Assembly (NCBI RefSeq): GCF_029227915.1
Contig: NC_079883.1
Span: 8,618,001-8,682,000, forward strand
Reading direction: 5' to 3'
From: Hydractinia symbiolongicarpus
Lineage: Eukaryota > Cnidaria > Hydrozoa > Anthoathecata > Hydractiniidae
Length of the DNA: 64,000 bases
The notes under the pieces are model-generated. The model did not search any database. It was not told the origin of the DNA and saw only the letters and a program-made list of their open reading frames with translations. Shown in pieces: positions 38,169 to 53,606 of the stretch; position 1 is the first letter of the stretch, and every line of letters starts with the position of its first letter. Made by a program: the position numbers and the translations under genes.

Positions 38169-38573
38169 ATGTCTGACGCAGCAGCTAAAGGAGGGAAAAC
38201 AGGCACCTAAAGTAGCCAAGAAAGGTGAAAAAAGAGCCGGCAAAAAAGGAGGAAAGATTGGTGGAACTGGTGAAAAGAAACGCAAGAGAAAGAGAAAGGA
38301 AAGTTATGCTATTTACATCTACAATGTTTTGAAACAAGTTCACCCAGATGTCGGAGTTTCAAGCAAAGCTATGAGCATCATGAACTCATTTGTCAACGAC
38401 ATCTTTGAGCGCATTGCTTCCGAAGCTTCGCGTTTGGCTCTTCAAAACAAAAAGTCGACCATCTCTTCTCGTGAAATTCAAACCGCAGTACGTCTTCTCT
38501 TGCCTGGAGAACTTGCAAAACACGCAGTCAGTGAAGGAACAAAGCCGTCACAAAATACACAAGCAGCAAGTAA
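38169..38573 (+). pseudogene. H2B: Histone H2B, two frameshifts, unit 7
   Basis: An extra G near 38193-38195 (about codon 9) brings a stop at codon 14. One A is missing near 38540-38543, so the last codons return to the original frame. The fold between is readable in another frame. Stem-loop at 38596-38611 is intact. Confidence 0.87.
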
Positions 38574-39032
38574 ACAACGTCTACCAAACACAAACGGTCT
38601 TTTTTAAGACCACACATCTTTAAAAAAACATTTACTTGGCGTCACTACAAGTTAACCGAAGTTAATAAAACTTCTAAATAATGTGCTTAAGAACACTAGC
38701 CCTACATTAAAATACTTCCCCATGTGTGTGTGTGGATTAGCTTCACTTTTCATACGTATTATTAGCTGTACTTGCAGAAAAGACAAGTACATTGATCCAT
38801 GTTATTGCTTACATTTAACTTAACCCAGCTTTTCACGGAAACACTCCCAGGCAAATTAACCCTACAAAGTATTTCTAAATTTTTTTGTGTCATATATGAC
38901 ATAGTATCGTATAGCAATAAATGTAACTGTGACAAGACTTTACACATTGTGTAATTTGGAAGCGTGCACAAAGTAATGTTTTAAAGATTTGTGGCTATAA
39001 AAATAGCCGTTTTTGTTGAGCAATGACAACGC

Positions 39033-39398
<366 letters not shown>

Positions 39399-39862
39399 TC
39401 AGACAGCTTTAAAAAGAGGCCATAAAATTACCTACTGCTCGTGGAAACACCCTAATTAACCAATAGAGTTGCGTCATTACAAAATGTTCCGAACATTTTG
39501 TACATTTTTTTAGTAAAACTGTAGTTTTTTTTAAATTCGTGGTCTTAATGTTTCAGTAAGGCAATAAATTTGGCATCGTTGGAATTCGCCAACCTTCTGC
39601 TACTTACTAAAAAAAAAAAAAGTCAAAAGCTTTTGTGTATCAGAAGATACAGCCGTTTTCCCGTAGCCAAAAAACACAGATTTTATAAAAATGTTAAAGT
39701 AATGAGCGTAATGTCATTATGCAGCCAATCAGAAATTACTTTCTTAGCACCAATCAAATGGTTTGTTTGAACCTTAGCTGTCAATCAATATGAGAAATAA
39801 AACTTTGGCGCGATAGTGCATTTTAGACCGTCTTGTGTATCCGTACTACATCGACTTCTTAA

Positions 39863-40321
<459 letters not shown>

Positions 40322-40637
40322 TAAAAAATATTACGGCTAGCTTTTTATATCAAACTTTGTTCTGCTTTCTGTTTAAATTTTATGCTACATAAAAATTTTA
40401 TGCTACATAAAGTTTGACAATGTTAAAAATATGAAGGGCAAGAAAAGTAAAAGCAAGAAAATAAGAAATTTAAAAACGAAAATACTTAAACTTAGGGAAT
40501 CTAATCTTAAAATTACTCTTTTTTAACTGTTTAAGTGACTTAAACAAGTTTAACTTTGTACCAAGATAATGTTTTTTTTGTAAATGTGTGGCTATAAAAA
40601 TAGCCGTTTGTTAATGTAATAGCCAGATACACACAAA

Positions 40638-40955
40638 TTATTTTTTTGCGGTCTTCTTTGCTGCCTTTTTGGGAGTCTTTTTGACCTTCTTTGCTGCAGG
40701 TTTTTTAGCAACAGGCTTCTTTGTGGGTTTCTTAGCTGCTGGTTTCTTAGCCGAGGCTTTCTTTGTGGCAGGCTTCTTTGCTGCTTTCTTTGGCGTGCTC
40801 TTCTTTGCTGGCTTCTTTTTTGGTGTACTTTTCTTTGCAGTAGGCTTCTTTGCCGTTGGCTTTTTTGCTGCGGCCTTTTTCTTAGGTTTTTCTTTTTTTA
40901 CCTGACCTAGCTTGAATGATCCAGAAGCACCAGTGCCTTTAGTTTGAATCAAATC
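40638..40955 (-). CDS. H1: Linker histone H1, partial (C-terminal tail; start lost in gap), unit 7
   Basis: Covers the last part of the globular domain (from about DLIQTKGT) and the full basic tail to the stop. The N-terminal half falls in the N run. Stem-loop at 40590-40605. Confidence 0.95.
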   Translation of the reverse strand, partial: DLIQTKGTGASGSFKLGQVKKEKPKKKAAAKKPTAKKPTAKKSTPKKKPAKKSTPKKAAKKPATKKASAKKPAAKKPTKKPVAKKPAAKKVKKTPKKAAKKTAKK

Positions 40956-41455
40956 NNNNNNNNNNNNNNNNNNNNNNNNNNNNNNNNNNNNNNNNNNNNN
41001 NNNNNNNNNNNNNNNNNNNNNNNNNNNNNNNNNNNNNNNNNNNNNNNNNNNNNNNNNNNNNNNNNNNNNNNNNNNNNNNNNNNNNNNNNNNNNNNNNNNN
41101 NNNNNNNNNNNNNNNNNNNNNNNNNNNNNNNNNNNNNNNNNNNNNNNNNNNNNNNNNNNNNNNNNNNNNNNNNNNNNNNNNNNNNNNNNNNNNNNNNNNN
41201 NNNNNNNNNNNNNNNNNNNNNNNNNNNNNNNNNNNNNNNNNNNNNNNNNNNNNNNNNNNNNNNNNNNNNNNNNNNNNNNNNNNNNNNNNNNNNNNNNNNN
41301 NNNNNNNNNNNNNNNNNNNNNNNNNNNNNNNNNNNNNNNNNNNNNNNNNNNNNNNNNNNNNNNNNNNNNNNNNNNNNNNNNNNNNNNNNNNNNNNNNNNN
41401 NNNNNNNNNNNNNNNNNNNNNNNNNNNNNNNNNNNNNNNNNNNNNNNNNNNNNNN
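40956..41455. other. Assembly gap, 500 N
   Basis: A run of exactly 500 N joins the middle of H1 to the middle of H2A. In the standard unit these points are about 2,610 bp apart, so 500 is a placeholder. The missing part must hold at least the H1 start, tRNA, U2, U1, 5S and the H2A end, plus any whole number of further units. Confidence 0.97.
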
Positions 41456-41620
41456 CAAGACGGCTGCTAAGTAAACTGGTGCTCCAGATCCAATTCGGTT
41501 AGCATAGTGCCCTCTACGAAGGAATCTATGCACTCTACCGACTGGAAATTGAAGTCCAGCTCTTGAGGATCTTGTCTTGGCTTTAGCCTTAGCTTTTCCA
41601 CCTTTTCCACGTCCAGACAT
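41456..41620 (-). CDS. H2A: Histone H2A, partial (N-terminal part), unit 8
   Basis: About the first 55 codons (start to PVYLAAVLE); the rest is in the N run. Matches 8226-8606. Confidence 0.95.
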
Positions 41621-41904
41621 AACTGCGATTTGATTTGTAAGTTAATACAAAAACGTACGAATATTTAACGTAAGTGTTAACGAAATAAACTTTACTCGTT
41701 TTTTCATCATAAAAATAGGATCGAAATCATGTTTTTTTAACCAATCATAATTAAGTATTAAACAAAAGATTTTTTTTTTAACCAATTAAATTGCGTATCG
41801 GCGTTTTCGGATCGAATTCGATCCGATTTTTTTACTTATAAACAAAAAGTTTTGACTTGCAGTTTAATGCTTATTTACAAGTTAAGTAGCAAAAATTTTT
41901 AACC

Positions 41905-42309
41905 ATGTCTGACGCAGCAGCTAAAGGAGGAAAACAGGCACCTAAAGTAGCCAAGAAAGGTGAAAAAAGAGCCGGCAAAAAAGGAGGAAAGATTGGTGGA
42001 ACTGGTGAAAAGAAACGCAAGAGAAAGAGAAAGGAAAGTTATGCTATTTACATCTACAATGTTTTGAAACAAGTTCACCCAGATGTCGGAGTTTCAAGCA
42101 AAGCTATGAGCATCATGAACTCATTTGTCAACGACATCTTTGAGCGCATTGCTTCCGAAGCTTCGCGTTTGGCTCTTCAAAACAAAAAGTCGACCATCTC
42201 TTCTCGTGAAATTCAAACCGCAGTACGTCTTCTCTTGCCTGGAGAACTTGCAAAACACGCAGTCAGTGAAGGAACAAAAGCCGTCACAAAATACACAAGC
42301 AGCAAGTAA
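41905..42309 (+). CDS. H2B: Histone H2B, unit 8
   Basis: Same protein as 3039-3443. Stem-loop at 42333-42348. Confidence 0.98.
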   Translation: MSDAAAKGGKQAPKVAKKGEKRAGKKGGKIGGTGEKKRKRKRKESYAIYIYNVLKQVHPDVGVSSKAMSIMNSFVNDIFERIASEASRLALQNKKSTISSREIQTAVRLLLPGELAKHAVSEGTKAVTKYTSSK

Positions 42310-42769
42310 ACCAACGTCTACCAAACACAAACGGTCTTTTTTAAGACCACACATCTTTAAAAAAACATTTACTTGGCGTCACTACAAGTTAACCGAAGTT
42401 AATAAAACTTCTAAATAATGTGCTTAAGAACACTAGCCTACATTTAAAATACTTCCCCATGTGTGTGTGGATTAGCTTCACTTTTCATACGTATTATTAG
42501 CTGTACTTGCAGAAAAGACAAGTACATTGATCCATGTTATTGCTTACATTTAACTTAACCCAGCTTTTCACGGAAACACTCCCAGGCAAATTAACCCTAC
42601 AAAGTATTTCTAAATTTTTTTTGTGTCATATATGACATAGTATCGTATAGCAATAAATGTAACTGTGACAAGACTTTACACATTGTGTAATTTGGAAGCG
42701 TGCACAAAGTAATGTTTTAAAAGATTTGTGGCTATAAAAATAGCCGTTTTTGTTGAGCAATGACAACGC

Positions 42770-43126
<357 letters not shown>

Positions 43127-43604
43127 TTAACAGAATTCAGACAGCTTTAAAAAGAGGCCATAAAATTACCTACTGCTCGTGGAAACACCCTAATTAACCA
43201 ATAGAGTTGCGTCATTACAAAATGTTCCGAACATTTTGTACATTTTTTTAAGTAAAACTGTAGTTTTTTAAAAATTCGTGGTCTTAATGTTTCAGTAAGG
43301 CAATAAATTTGGCATCGTTGGAATTCGCCAAACCTTCTGCTACTTACTAAAAAAAAAAAAAAGTCAAAAGCTTTTGTGTATCAGAAGATACAGCCGTTTT
43401 CCCGTAGCCAAAAAACACAGATTTTATAAAAATGTTAAAGTAATGAGCGTAATGTCATTATGCAGCCAATCAGAAATTACTTTCTTAGCACCAATCAAAT
43501 GGTTTGTTTTGAACCTTAGCTGTCAATCAATATGAGAAATAAAACTTTGGCGCGATAGTGCATTTTAGACCGTCTTGTGTATCCGTACTACATCGACTTC
43601 TTAA

Positions 43605-44018
<414 letters not shown>

Positions 44019-44379
44019 GCATCTTACCAAACAAAAAAACGGCTATTTTTATAGCCACACATCCATAAAAAATATTACGGCTAGCTTTTTATATCAAACT
44101 TTGTCCTGCTTTCTGTTTAAATTTTATGCTACATAAAAATTTTATGCTACATAAAGTTTGACAATGTTAAAAATATGAAGGGCAAGAAAAGTAAAAGCAA
44201 GAAAATAAGAAATTTAAAAACGAAAATACTTAAACTTAGGGAATCTAATCTTAAATTTACTCTTTTTTAACTGTTTAAGTGACTTAAACAAGTTTAACTT
44301 TGTACCAAGATAATGTTTTTTTGTAAATGTGTGGCTATAAAATAGCCGTTTGTTAATGTAATAGCCAGATACACACAAA

Positions 44380-44930
44380 TTATTTTTTGCGGTCTTCTTT
44401 GCTGCCTTTTTGGGAGTCTTTTTGACCTTCTTTGCTGCAGGTTTTTTAGCAACAGGCTTCTTTGTGGGTTTCTTAGCTGCTGGTTTCTTAGCCGAGGCTT
44501 TCTTTGTGGCAGGCTTCTTTGCTGCTTTCTTTGGCGTGCTCTTCTTTGCTGGCTTCTTTTTTGGTGTACTTTTCTTTGCAGTAGGCTTCTTTGCCGTTGG
44601 CTTTTTTGCTGCGGCCTTTTTCTTAGGTTTTTCTTTTTTTACCTGACCTAGCTTGAATGATCCAGAAGCACCAGTGCCTTTAGTTTGAATCAAATCGCCT
44701 GATGTTACTCCTCGTTTAAGAGCCATTTTCAGATGATGATCTGAGTTTTCAGCAACTTTGTAATTTGCATGAATATATTTTGTAATAGCTTGGCGAGATG
44801 AACCACCGCGTTCCTTTAGGGTAGCGATAGCAGCCTTGATCATGTCCACATATTTAGGGTGATCAGCTGTCTTCTTTGCAGCAGGTTTCTTCTTGGGTGC
44901 GATTTTCTTTGGAGAAGCTGCTTCACTCAT
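44380..44930 (-). pseudogene. H1: Histone H1 with stop codon lost by a 1-nt deletion, unit 8
   Basis: One T is missing from the T-run at the 3' end (near 44383-44388), so the final KK-stop is read as NNLC and the frame runs to 44214, adding about 56 residues. Globular domain and nearly all of the tail are normal. The stem-loop (44333-44347) also lacks one base. The mRNA would be cleaved before the new stop, so a non-stop message is expected if the change is real. Confidence 0.83.
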
Positions 44931-45508
44931 TTTTAATGTTTTCTTACAACAATCCAACGATAAACGATGCTTGTTATCACAGTAGAAGTATACTAAACAT
45001 TACCGTGTAAATGAGATATAATTTAAGACGGTGCGAAGTATGCGGACGTAAAAGTACCACTCCCGGGAATTGATTTGGCGCGAAAACAGAAATGTGTGTT
45101 TCTGTACATCGTATAATGTCCGTTTTGGGTGCCGCGACTATGCGAAAGCATGTTAATTTTTATTTGTAGTACGACGCAATAGTCTGCAAGAGAAGCTGCT
45201 GAGTTTGAGGTCTTCAGCATTACATCTAGTCTGTTAATTTGGGCTTCTTCCGCGCTCGTGTTAGGATTTTCATAAAGCGTTCTTTGGTTTGCGTTGCGTA
45301 TGTCGGCCTACATCATCGACACGGCCTGTTTCCGGCTATTAGGAGCAATTCATATATTGGGCACTGCGTTTCGACTTTTTTATTAGACCACAGTAAAAAA
45401 ATTCACTCACAGAAGTCCCTTTCTTTCATGGCTACAAACACGAAGAATTCTGTCGTAAGTAAAACGAATGCGCAAGCCAAAATGACGATGGGGCGAAGTC
45501 ATAAGCAT

Positions 45509-45581
45509 GGCCCTGTGGCCCAATGGATAAGGCATCTGACTACGAATCAGGGGATTCCAGGTTCGACTCCTGGCAGGGTCG
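45509..45581 (+). tRNA. tRNA-Arg(ACG): tRNA-Arg(ACG), unit 9
   Basis: Same sequence as 790-862, with G at base 1. Confidence 0.97.
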
Positions 45582-45903
45582 CACTGTCGCATTTCGGCTG
45601 CATGGTCTACTGTGTAACGCGCGCGCACGTTCTGGCGTAATGCGTTGATAAACGGAATGTACGCAGACATATTGGAAAGTAATATCACGCACTTAGTATC
45701 GTCGCCTTTGTTAGCATTCATGTAAGTTACCATCCACTCGCTACAGTCGCTCTCCATCCTACGGCTAAATCAACAGCCGTGATTTTTACTATGTCGCCGT
45801 CCATCCGTACGCGGTGACAGTTGTAAGCTTTACAGTAACGTGACATGCTCCACAAGCAGTTACGGTGTGTGGACGATGCCTATCATGGCAACGCTTGTTC
45901 TTT

Positions 45904-46091
45904 ATCGCTTCTCGGCCTAATGGCTAAGATCAAGTGTAGTATCTGTTCTTATCAGTTTAATATCTGGTAGGCCATTCTCTGAATGGTCAGTATATTAATC
46001 TGATTTTTGGCCTTGGGTCATGGAGGTGGATTCATTCACGCCGTGACCACGGGTTGCCTTGGTGTTGCACTATTACCGATGGCGGCCCACA
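45904..46091 (+). ncRNA. U2: U2 snRNA, unit 9
   Basis: Same sequence as 1185-1372. Confidence 0.97.
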
Positions 46092-46280
46092 TAAGCAATA
46101 AAAGAATAATAGCAGTCCTCTTTCCGACGGCACTCTGCATAGTCTACGGCGGGAACAAAACGCGTACACTGGGGGAGAATACAGCCTATGCCCCGCGACA
46201 CGGCAGTTTATAACACACTCAAGCCACAAGCATTAACAAACTTTGAAGGGTACCCTCATGCTACGGTGCAGTTCCAACTC

Positions 46281-46446
46281 ATACTTACCTGACGGGGAAG
46301 TAAAGACTGATCAATGAGGGTTTTCTTCCAGAGTGAGGCTCTTGCATTGCACTACGCTTGGGCTGACCTCTGCGATTACTGCAAACGTCAGTAACTCGAC
46401 CGTACAATTTCTGGTAGTGGGGGCCTGCGTCCGCGCTCGCCCCCTC
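46281..46446 (+). ncRNA. U1: U1 snRNA, unit 9
   Basis: Same standard form as 7417-7582. Confidence 0.97.
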
Positions 46447-46772
46447 CTTAAGTCAAAATGAATGAGCTTAGAAAAGTTGCGCGGCCAAATGTCGGTGGTG
46501 ACTTAAACGCTAAGGTAAAACCTCGCTTGGCTGTTACGAAACGTGATTGCGATATAAGTCCTCGGAAGGCGGCGGAATTTTATTTTATTTGCCATTCCGT
46601 CAGGGTTATTGGATGATCGGCAATAGATCGAGTTTGTATGCATTTGAAAGCTCTTTTTTCTCGTACTATCACCTGAAAATGTCGTAGGAAAATGTCATAG
46701 GAAACACTTTCAACAACCGCCACGTTCCTTAATTGTTATAACAAGAAATATATCACAGCAAATGAAAATGAA

Positions 46773-46892
46773 AAGCCTACGACACCGGGAGTTCCCAGGC
46801 GGTCCCCCATCCAAGTACTATCCCGGCCCGACGATGCTTAACTTCCGTGATCAGACGAGAACGGGTGTGTTCATCGTGGTATGGCCGTAGAC
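46773..46892 (-). rRNA. 5S: 5S rRNA, unit 9
   Basis: Same sequence as 2055-2174. Confidence 0.97.
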
Positions 46893-47089
46893 ATTAGTAG
46901 GTGCAAATACGTGCAATTTATTTTGACGTTGTGATCAAATTTTTTTATTTAATTTCTTTGAGTTACTTAGGACAAGGCGTATGCATGGATTATCTATTAG
47001 ACTTTAAGGTTATAGTTTTGTGAAAAAAACAATGTTTTTTTAAAGATGTGTGGCTATAAAAATAGCCGTTGTTTTCTGAGTGTAGCGGT

Positions 47090-47470
47090 TTACTTCTTCT
47101 GTCCTTTGTCGTTCTTCTTTGGGAGTAAGACAGCTTGAATGTTTGGCAAAACACCACCAGCTGCAATGGTTACACCGCTCAAAAGTTTGTTTAATTCTTC
47201 ATCATTACGAACAGCCAATTGTAAATGTCTTGGAATAATCCTAGCTTTTTTGTTGTCTCTTGCTGCGTTACCAGCCAACTCCAATATCTCAGCAGATAAA
47301 TATTCCAAGACGGCTGCTAAGTAAACTGGTGCTCCAGATCCAATTCGGTTAGCATAGTGCCCTCTACGAAGGAATCTATGCACTCTACCGACTGGAAATT
47401 GAAGTCCAGCTCTTGAGGATCTTGTCTTGGCTTTAGCCTTAGCTTTTCCACCTTTTCCACGTCCAGACAT
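47090..47470 (-). CDS. H2A: Histone H2A, unit 9
   Basis: Same protein as 8226-8606. Stem-loop at 47052-47067. Confidence 0.98.
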   Translation of the reverse strand: MSGRGKGGKAKAKAKTRSSRAGLQFPVGRVHRFLRRGHYANRIGSGAPVYLAAVLEYLSAEILELAGNAARDNKKARIIPRHLQLAVRNDEELNKLLSGVTIAAGGVLPNIQAVLLPKKNDKGQKK

Positions 47471-47754
47471 AACTGCGATTTGATTTGTAAGTTAATACAA
47501 AAACGTACGAATATTTAACGTAAGTGTTAACGAAATAAACTTTACTCGTTTTTTCATCATAAAAATAGGATCGAAATCATGTTTTTTTAACCAATCATAA
47601 TTAAGTATTAAACAAAAGATTTTTTTTTTAACCAATTAAATTGCGTATCGGCGTTTTCGGATCGAATTCGATCCGATTTTTTTACTTATAAACAAAAAGT
47701 TTTGACTTGCAGTTTAATGCTTATTTACAAGTTAAGTAGCAAAAATTTTTAACC

Positions 47755-48159
47755 ATGTCTGACGCAGCAGCTAAAGGAGGAAAACAGGCACCTAAAGTAG
47801 CCAAGAAAGGTGAAAAAAGAGCCGGCAAAAAAGGAGGAAAGATTGGTGGAACTGGTGAAAAGAAACGCAAGAGAAAGAGAAAGGAAAGTTATGCTATTTA
47901 CATCTACAATGTTTTGAAACAAGTTCACCCAGATGTCGGAGTTTCAAGCAAAGCTATGAGCATCATGAACTCATTTGTCAACGACATCTTTGAGCGCATT
48001 GCTTCCGAAGCTTCGCGTTTGGCTCTTCAAAACAAAAAGTCGACCATCTCTTCTCGTGAAATTCAAACCGCAGTACGTCTTCTCTTGCCTGGAGAACTTG
48101 CAAAACACGCAGTCAGTGAAGGAACAAAAGCCGTCACAAAATACACAAGCAGCAAGTAA
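47755..48159 (+). CDS. H2B: Histone H2B, unit 9
   Basis: Same protein as 3039-3443. Stem-loop at 48183-48198. Confidence 0.98.
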   Translation: MSDAAAKGGKQAPKVAKKGEKRAGKKGGKIGGTGEKKRKRKRKESYAIYIYNVLKQVHPDVGVSSKAMSIMNSFVNDIFERIASEASRLALQNKKSTISSREIQTAVRLLLPGELAKHAVSEGTKAVTKYTSSK

Positions 48160-48619
48160 ACCAACGTCTACCAAACACAAACGGTCTTTTTTAAGACCAC
48201 ACATCTTTAAAAAAACATTTACTTGGCGTCACTACAAGTTAACCGAAGTTAATAAAACTTCTAAATAATGTGCTTAAGAACACTAGCCTACATTTAAAAT
48301 ACTTCCCCATGTGTGTGTGGATTAGCTTCACTTTTCATACGTATTATTAGCTGTACTTGCAGAAAAGACAAGTACATTGATCCATGTTATTGCTTACATT
48401 TAACTTAACCCAGCTTTTCACGGAAACACTCCCAGGCAAATTAACCCTACAAAGTATTTCTAAATTTTTTTTGTGTCATATATGACATAGTATCGTATAG
48501 CAATAAATGTAACTGTGACAAGACTTTACACATTGTGTAATTTGGAAGCGTGCACAAAGTAATGTTTTAAAAGATTTGTGGCTATAAAAATAGCCGTTTT
48601 TGTTGAGCAATGACAACGC

Positions 48620-48976
<357 letters not shown>

Positions 48977-49454
48977 TTAACAGAATTCAGACAGCTTTAA
49001 AAAGAGGCCATAAAATTACCTACTGCTCGTGGAAACACCCTAATTAACCAATAGAGTTGCGTCATTACAAAATGTTCCGAACATTTTGTACATTTTTTTA
49101 AGTAAAACTGTAGTTTTTTTAAAAATTCGTGGTCTTAATGTTTCAGTAAGGCAATAAATTTGGCATCGTTGGAATTCGCCAAACCTTCTGCTACTTACTA
49201 AAAAAAAAAAAAGTCAAAAGCTTTTGTGTATCAGAAGATACAGCCGTTTTCCCGTAGCCAAAAAACACAGATTTTATAAAAATGTTAAAGTAATGAGCGT
49301 AATGTCATTATGCAGCCAATCAGAAATTACTTTCTTAGCACCAATCAAATGGTTTGTTTTGAACCTTAGCTGTCAATCAATATGAGAAATAAAACTTTGG
49401 CGCGATAGTGCATTTTAGACCGTCTTGTGTATCCGTACTACATCGACTTCTTAA

Positions 49455-49868
<414 letters not shown>

Positions 49869-50229
49869 GCATCTTACCAAACAAAAAACGGCTATTTTTA
49901 TAGCCACACATCCATAAAAAATATTACGGCTAGCTTTTTATATCAAACTTTGTCCTGCTTTCTGTTTAAATTTTATGCTACATAAAAATTTTATGCTACA
50001 TAAAGTTTGACAATGTTAAAAATATGAAGGGCAAGAAAAGTAAAAGCAAGAAAATAAGAAATTTAAAAACGAAAATACTTAAACTTAGGGAATCTAATCT
50101 TAAATTTACTCTTTTTTAACTGTTTAAGTGACTTAAACAAGTTTAACTTTGTACCAAGATAATGTTTTTTTGTAAATGTGTGGCTATAAAAATAGCCGTT
50201 TGTTAATGTAATAGCCAGATACACACAAA

Positions 50230-50781
50230 TTATTTTTTTGCGGTCTTCTTTGCTGCCTTTTTGGGAGTCTTTTTGACCTTCTTTGCTGCAGGTTTTTTAG
50301 CAACAGGCTTCTTTGTGGGTTTCTTAGCTGCTGGTTTCTTAGCCGAGGCTTTCTTTGTGGCAGGCTTCTTTGCTGCTTTCTTTGGCGTGCTCTTCTTTGC
50401 TGGCTTCTTTTTTGGTGTACTTTTCTTTGCAGTAGGCTTCTTTGCCGTTGGCTTTTTTGCTGCGGCCTTTTTCTTAGGTTTTTCTTTTTTTACCTGACCT
50501 AGCTTGAATGATCCAGAAGCACCAGTGCCTTTAGTTTGAATCAAATCGCCTGATGTTACTCCTCGTTTAAGAGCCATTTTCAGATGATGATCTGAGTTTT
50601 CAGCAACTTTGTAATTTGCATGAATATATTTTGTAATAGCTTGGCGAGATGAACCACCGCGTTCCTTTAGGGTAGCGATAGCAGCCTTGATCATGTCCAC
50701 ATATTTAGGGTGATCAGCTGTCTTCTTTGCAGCAGGTTTCTTCTTGGGTGCGATTTTCTTTGGAGAAGCTGCTTCACTCAT
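50230..50781 (-). CDS. H1: Linker histone H1, unit 9
   Basis: Same protein as 5514-6065. Stem-loop at 50182-50197. Confidence 0.97.
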   Translation of the reverse strand: MSEAASPKKIAPKKKPAAKKTADHPKYVDMIKAAIATLKERGGSSRQAITKYIHANYKVAENSDHHLKMALKRGVTSGDLIQTKGTGASGSFKLGQVKKEKPKKKAAAKKPTAKKPTAKKSTPKKKPAKKSTPKKAAKKPATKKASAKKPAAKKPTKKPVAKKPAAKKVKKTPKKAAKKTAKK

Positions 50782-51360
50782 TTTTAATGTTTTCTTACAA
50801 CAATCCAACGATAAACGATGCTTGTTATCACAGTAGAAGTATACTAAACATTACCGTGTAAATGAGATATAATTTAAGACGGTGCGAAGTATGCGGACGT
50901 AAAAGTACCACTCCCGGGAATTGATTTGGCGCGAAAACAGAAATGTGTGTTTCTGTACATCGTATAATGTCCGTTTTGGGTGCCGCGACTATGCGAAAGC
51001 ATGTTAATTTTTATTTGTAGTACGACGCAATAGTCTGCAAGAGAAGCTGCTGGAGTTTGAGGTCTTCAGCATTACATCTAGTCTGTTAATTTGGGCTTCT
51101 TCCGCGCTCGTGTTAGGATTTTCATAAAGCGTTCTTTGGTTTGCGTTGCGTATGTCGGCCTACATCATCGACACGGCCTGTTTCCGGCTATTAGGAGCAA
51201 TTCATATATTGGGCACTGCGTTTCGACTTTTTTATTAGACCACAGTAAAAAAATTCACTCACAGAAGTCCCTTTCTTTCATGGCTACAAACACGAAGAAT
51301 TCTGTCGTAAGTAAAACGAATGCGCAAGCCAAAATGACGATGGGGCGAAGTCATAAGCAT

Positions 51361-51433
51361 GGCCCTGTGGCCCAATGGATAAGGCATCTGACTACGAATC
51401 AGGGGATTCCAGGTTCGACTCCTGGCAGGGTCG
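51361..51433 (+). tRNA. tRNA-Arg(ACG): tRNA-Arg(ACG), unit 10
   Basis: Same sequence as 790-862. Confidence 0.97.
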
Positions 51434-51755
51434 CACTGTCGCATTTCGGCTGCATGGTCTACTGTGTAACGCGCGCGCACGTTCTGGCGTAATGCGTTGA
51501 TAAACGGAATGTACGCAGACATATTGGAAAGTAATATCACGCACTTAGTATCGTCGCCTTTGTTAGCATTCATGTAAGTTACCATCCACTCGCTACAGTC
51601 GCTCTCCATCCTACGGCTAAATCAACAGCCGTGATTTTTACTATGTCGCCGTCCATCCGTACGCGGTGACAGTTGTAAGCTTTACAGTAACGTGACATGC
51701 TCCACAAGCAGTTACGGTGTGTGGACGATGCCTATCATGGCAACGCTTGTTCTTT

Positions 51756-51943
51756 ATCGCTTCTCGGCCTAATGGCTAAGATCAAGTGTAGTATCTGTTC
51801 TTATCAGTTTAATATCTGGTAGGCCATTCTCTGAATGGTCAGTATATTAATCTGATTTTTGGCCTTGGGTCATGGAGGTGGATTCATTCACGCCGTGACC
51901 ACGGGTTGCCTTGGTGTTGCACTATTACCGATGGCGGCCCACA
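51756..51943 (+). ncRNA. U2: U2 snRNA, unit 10
   Basis: Same sequence as 1185-1372. Confidence 0.97.
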
Positions 51944-52132
51944 TAAGCAATAAAAGAATAATAGCAGTCCTCTTTCCGACGGCACTCTGCATAGTCTACG
52001 GCGGGAACAAAACGCGTACACTGGGGGAGAATACAGCCTATGCCCCGCGACACGGCAGTTTATAACACACTCAAGCCACAAGCATTAACAAACTTTGAAG
52101 GGTACCCTCATGCTACGGTGCAGTTCCAACTC

Positions 52133-52298
52133 ATACTTACCTGACGGGGAAGTAAAGACTGATCAATGAGGGTTTTCTTCCAGAGTGAGGCTCTTGCATT
52201 GCACTACGCTTGGGCTGACCTCTGCGATTACTGCAAACGTCAGTAACTCGACCGTACAATTTCTGGTAGTGGGGGCCTGCGTCCGCGCTCGCCCCCTC
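52133..52298 (+). ncRNA. U1: U1 snRNA, unit 10
   Basis: Same standard form as 7417-7582. Confidence 0.97.
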
Positions 52299-52624
52299 CT
52301 TAAGTCAAAATGAATGAGCTTAGAAAAGTTGCGCGGCCAAATGTCGGTGGTGACTTAAACGCTAAGGTAAAACCTCGCTTGGCTGTTACGAAACGTGATT
52401 GCGATATAAGTCCTCGGAAGGCGGCGGAATTTTATTTTATTTGCCATTCCGTCAGGGTTATTGGATGATCGGCAATAGATCGAGTTTGTATGCATTTGAA
52501 AGCTCTTTTTTCTCGTACTATCACCTGAAAATGTCGTAGGAAAATGTCATAGGAAACACTTTCAACAACCGCCACGTTCCTTAATTGTTATAACAAGAAA
52601 TATATCACAGCAAATGAAAATGAA

Positions 52625-52744
52625 AAGCCTACGACACCGGGAGTTCCCAGGCGGTCCCCCATCCAAGTACTATCCCGGCCCGACGATGCTTAACTTCCGT
52701 GATCAGACGAGAACGGGTGTGTTCATCGTGGTATGGCCGTAGAC
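52625..52744 (-). rRNA. 5S: 5S rRNA, unit 10
   Basis: Same sequence as 2055-2174. Confidence 0.97.
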
Positions 52745-52941
52745 ATTAGTAGGTGCAAATACGTGCAATTTATTTTGACGTTGTGATCAAATTTTTTTAT
52801 TTAATTTCTTTGAGTTACTTAGGACAAGGCGTATGCATGGATTATCTATTAGACTTTAAGGTTATAGTTTTGTGAAAAAAACAATGTTTTTTTAAAGATG
52901 TGTGGCTATAAAAATAGCCGTTGTTTTCTGAGTGTAGCGGT

Positions 52942-53322
52942 TTACTTCTTCTGTCCTTTGTCGTTCTTCTTTGGGAGTAAGACAGCTTGAATGTTTGGCA
53001 AAACACCACCAGCTGCAATGGTTACACCGCTCAAAAGTTTGTTTAATTCTTCATCATTACGAACAGCCAATTGTAAATGTCTTGGAATAATCCTAGCTTT
53101 TTTGTTGTCTCTTGCTGCGTTACCAGCCAACTCCAATATCTCAGCAGATAAATATTCCAAGACGGCTGCTAAGTAAACTGGTGCTCCAGATCCAATTCGG
53201 TTAGCATAGTGCCCTCTACGAAGGAATCTATGCACTCTACCGACTGGAAATTGAAGTCCAGCTCTTGAGGATCTTGTCTTGGCTTTAGCCTTAGCTTTTC
53301 CACCTTTTCCACGTCCAGACAT
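52942..53322 (-). CDS. H2A: Histone H2A, unit 10
   Basis: Same protein as 8226-8606. Stem-loop at 52904-52919. Confidence 0.98.
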   Translation of the reverse strand: MSGRGKGGKAKAKAKTRSSRAGLQFPVGRVHRFLRRGHYANRIGSGAPVYLAAVLEYLSAEILELAGNAARDNKKARIIPRHLQLAVRNDEELNKLLSGVTIAAGGVLPNIQAVLLPKKNDKGQKK

Positions 53323-53606
53323 AACTGCGATTTGATTTGTAAGTTAATACAAAAACGTACGAATATTTAACGTAAGTGTTAACGAAATAAACTTTACTCG
53401 TTTTTTCATCATAAAAATAGGATCGAAATCATGTTTTTTTAACCAATCATAATTAAGTATTAAACAAAAGATTTTTTTTTTAACCAATTAAATTGCGTAT
53501 CGGCGTTTTCGGATCGAATTCGATCCGATTTTTTTACTTATAAACAAAAAGTTTTGACTTGCAGTTTAATGCTTATTTACAAGTTAAGTAGCAAAAATTT
53601 TTAACC

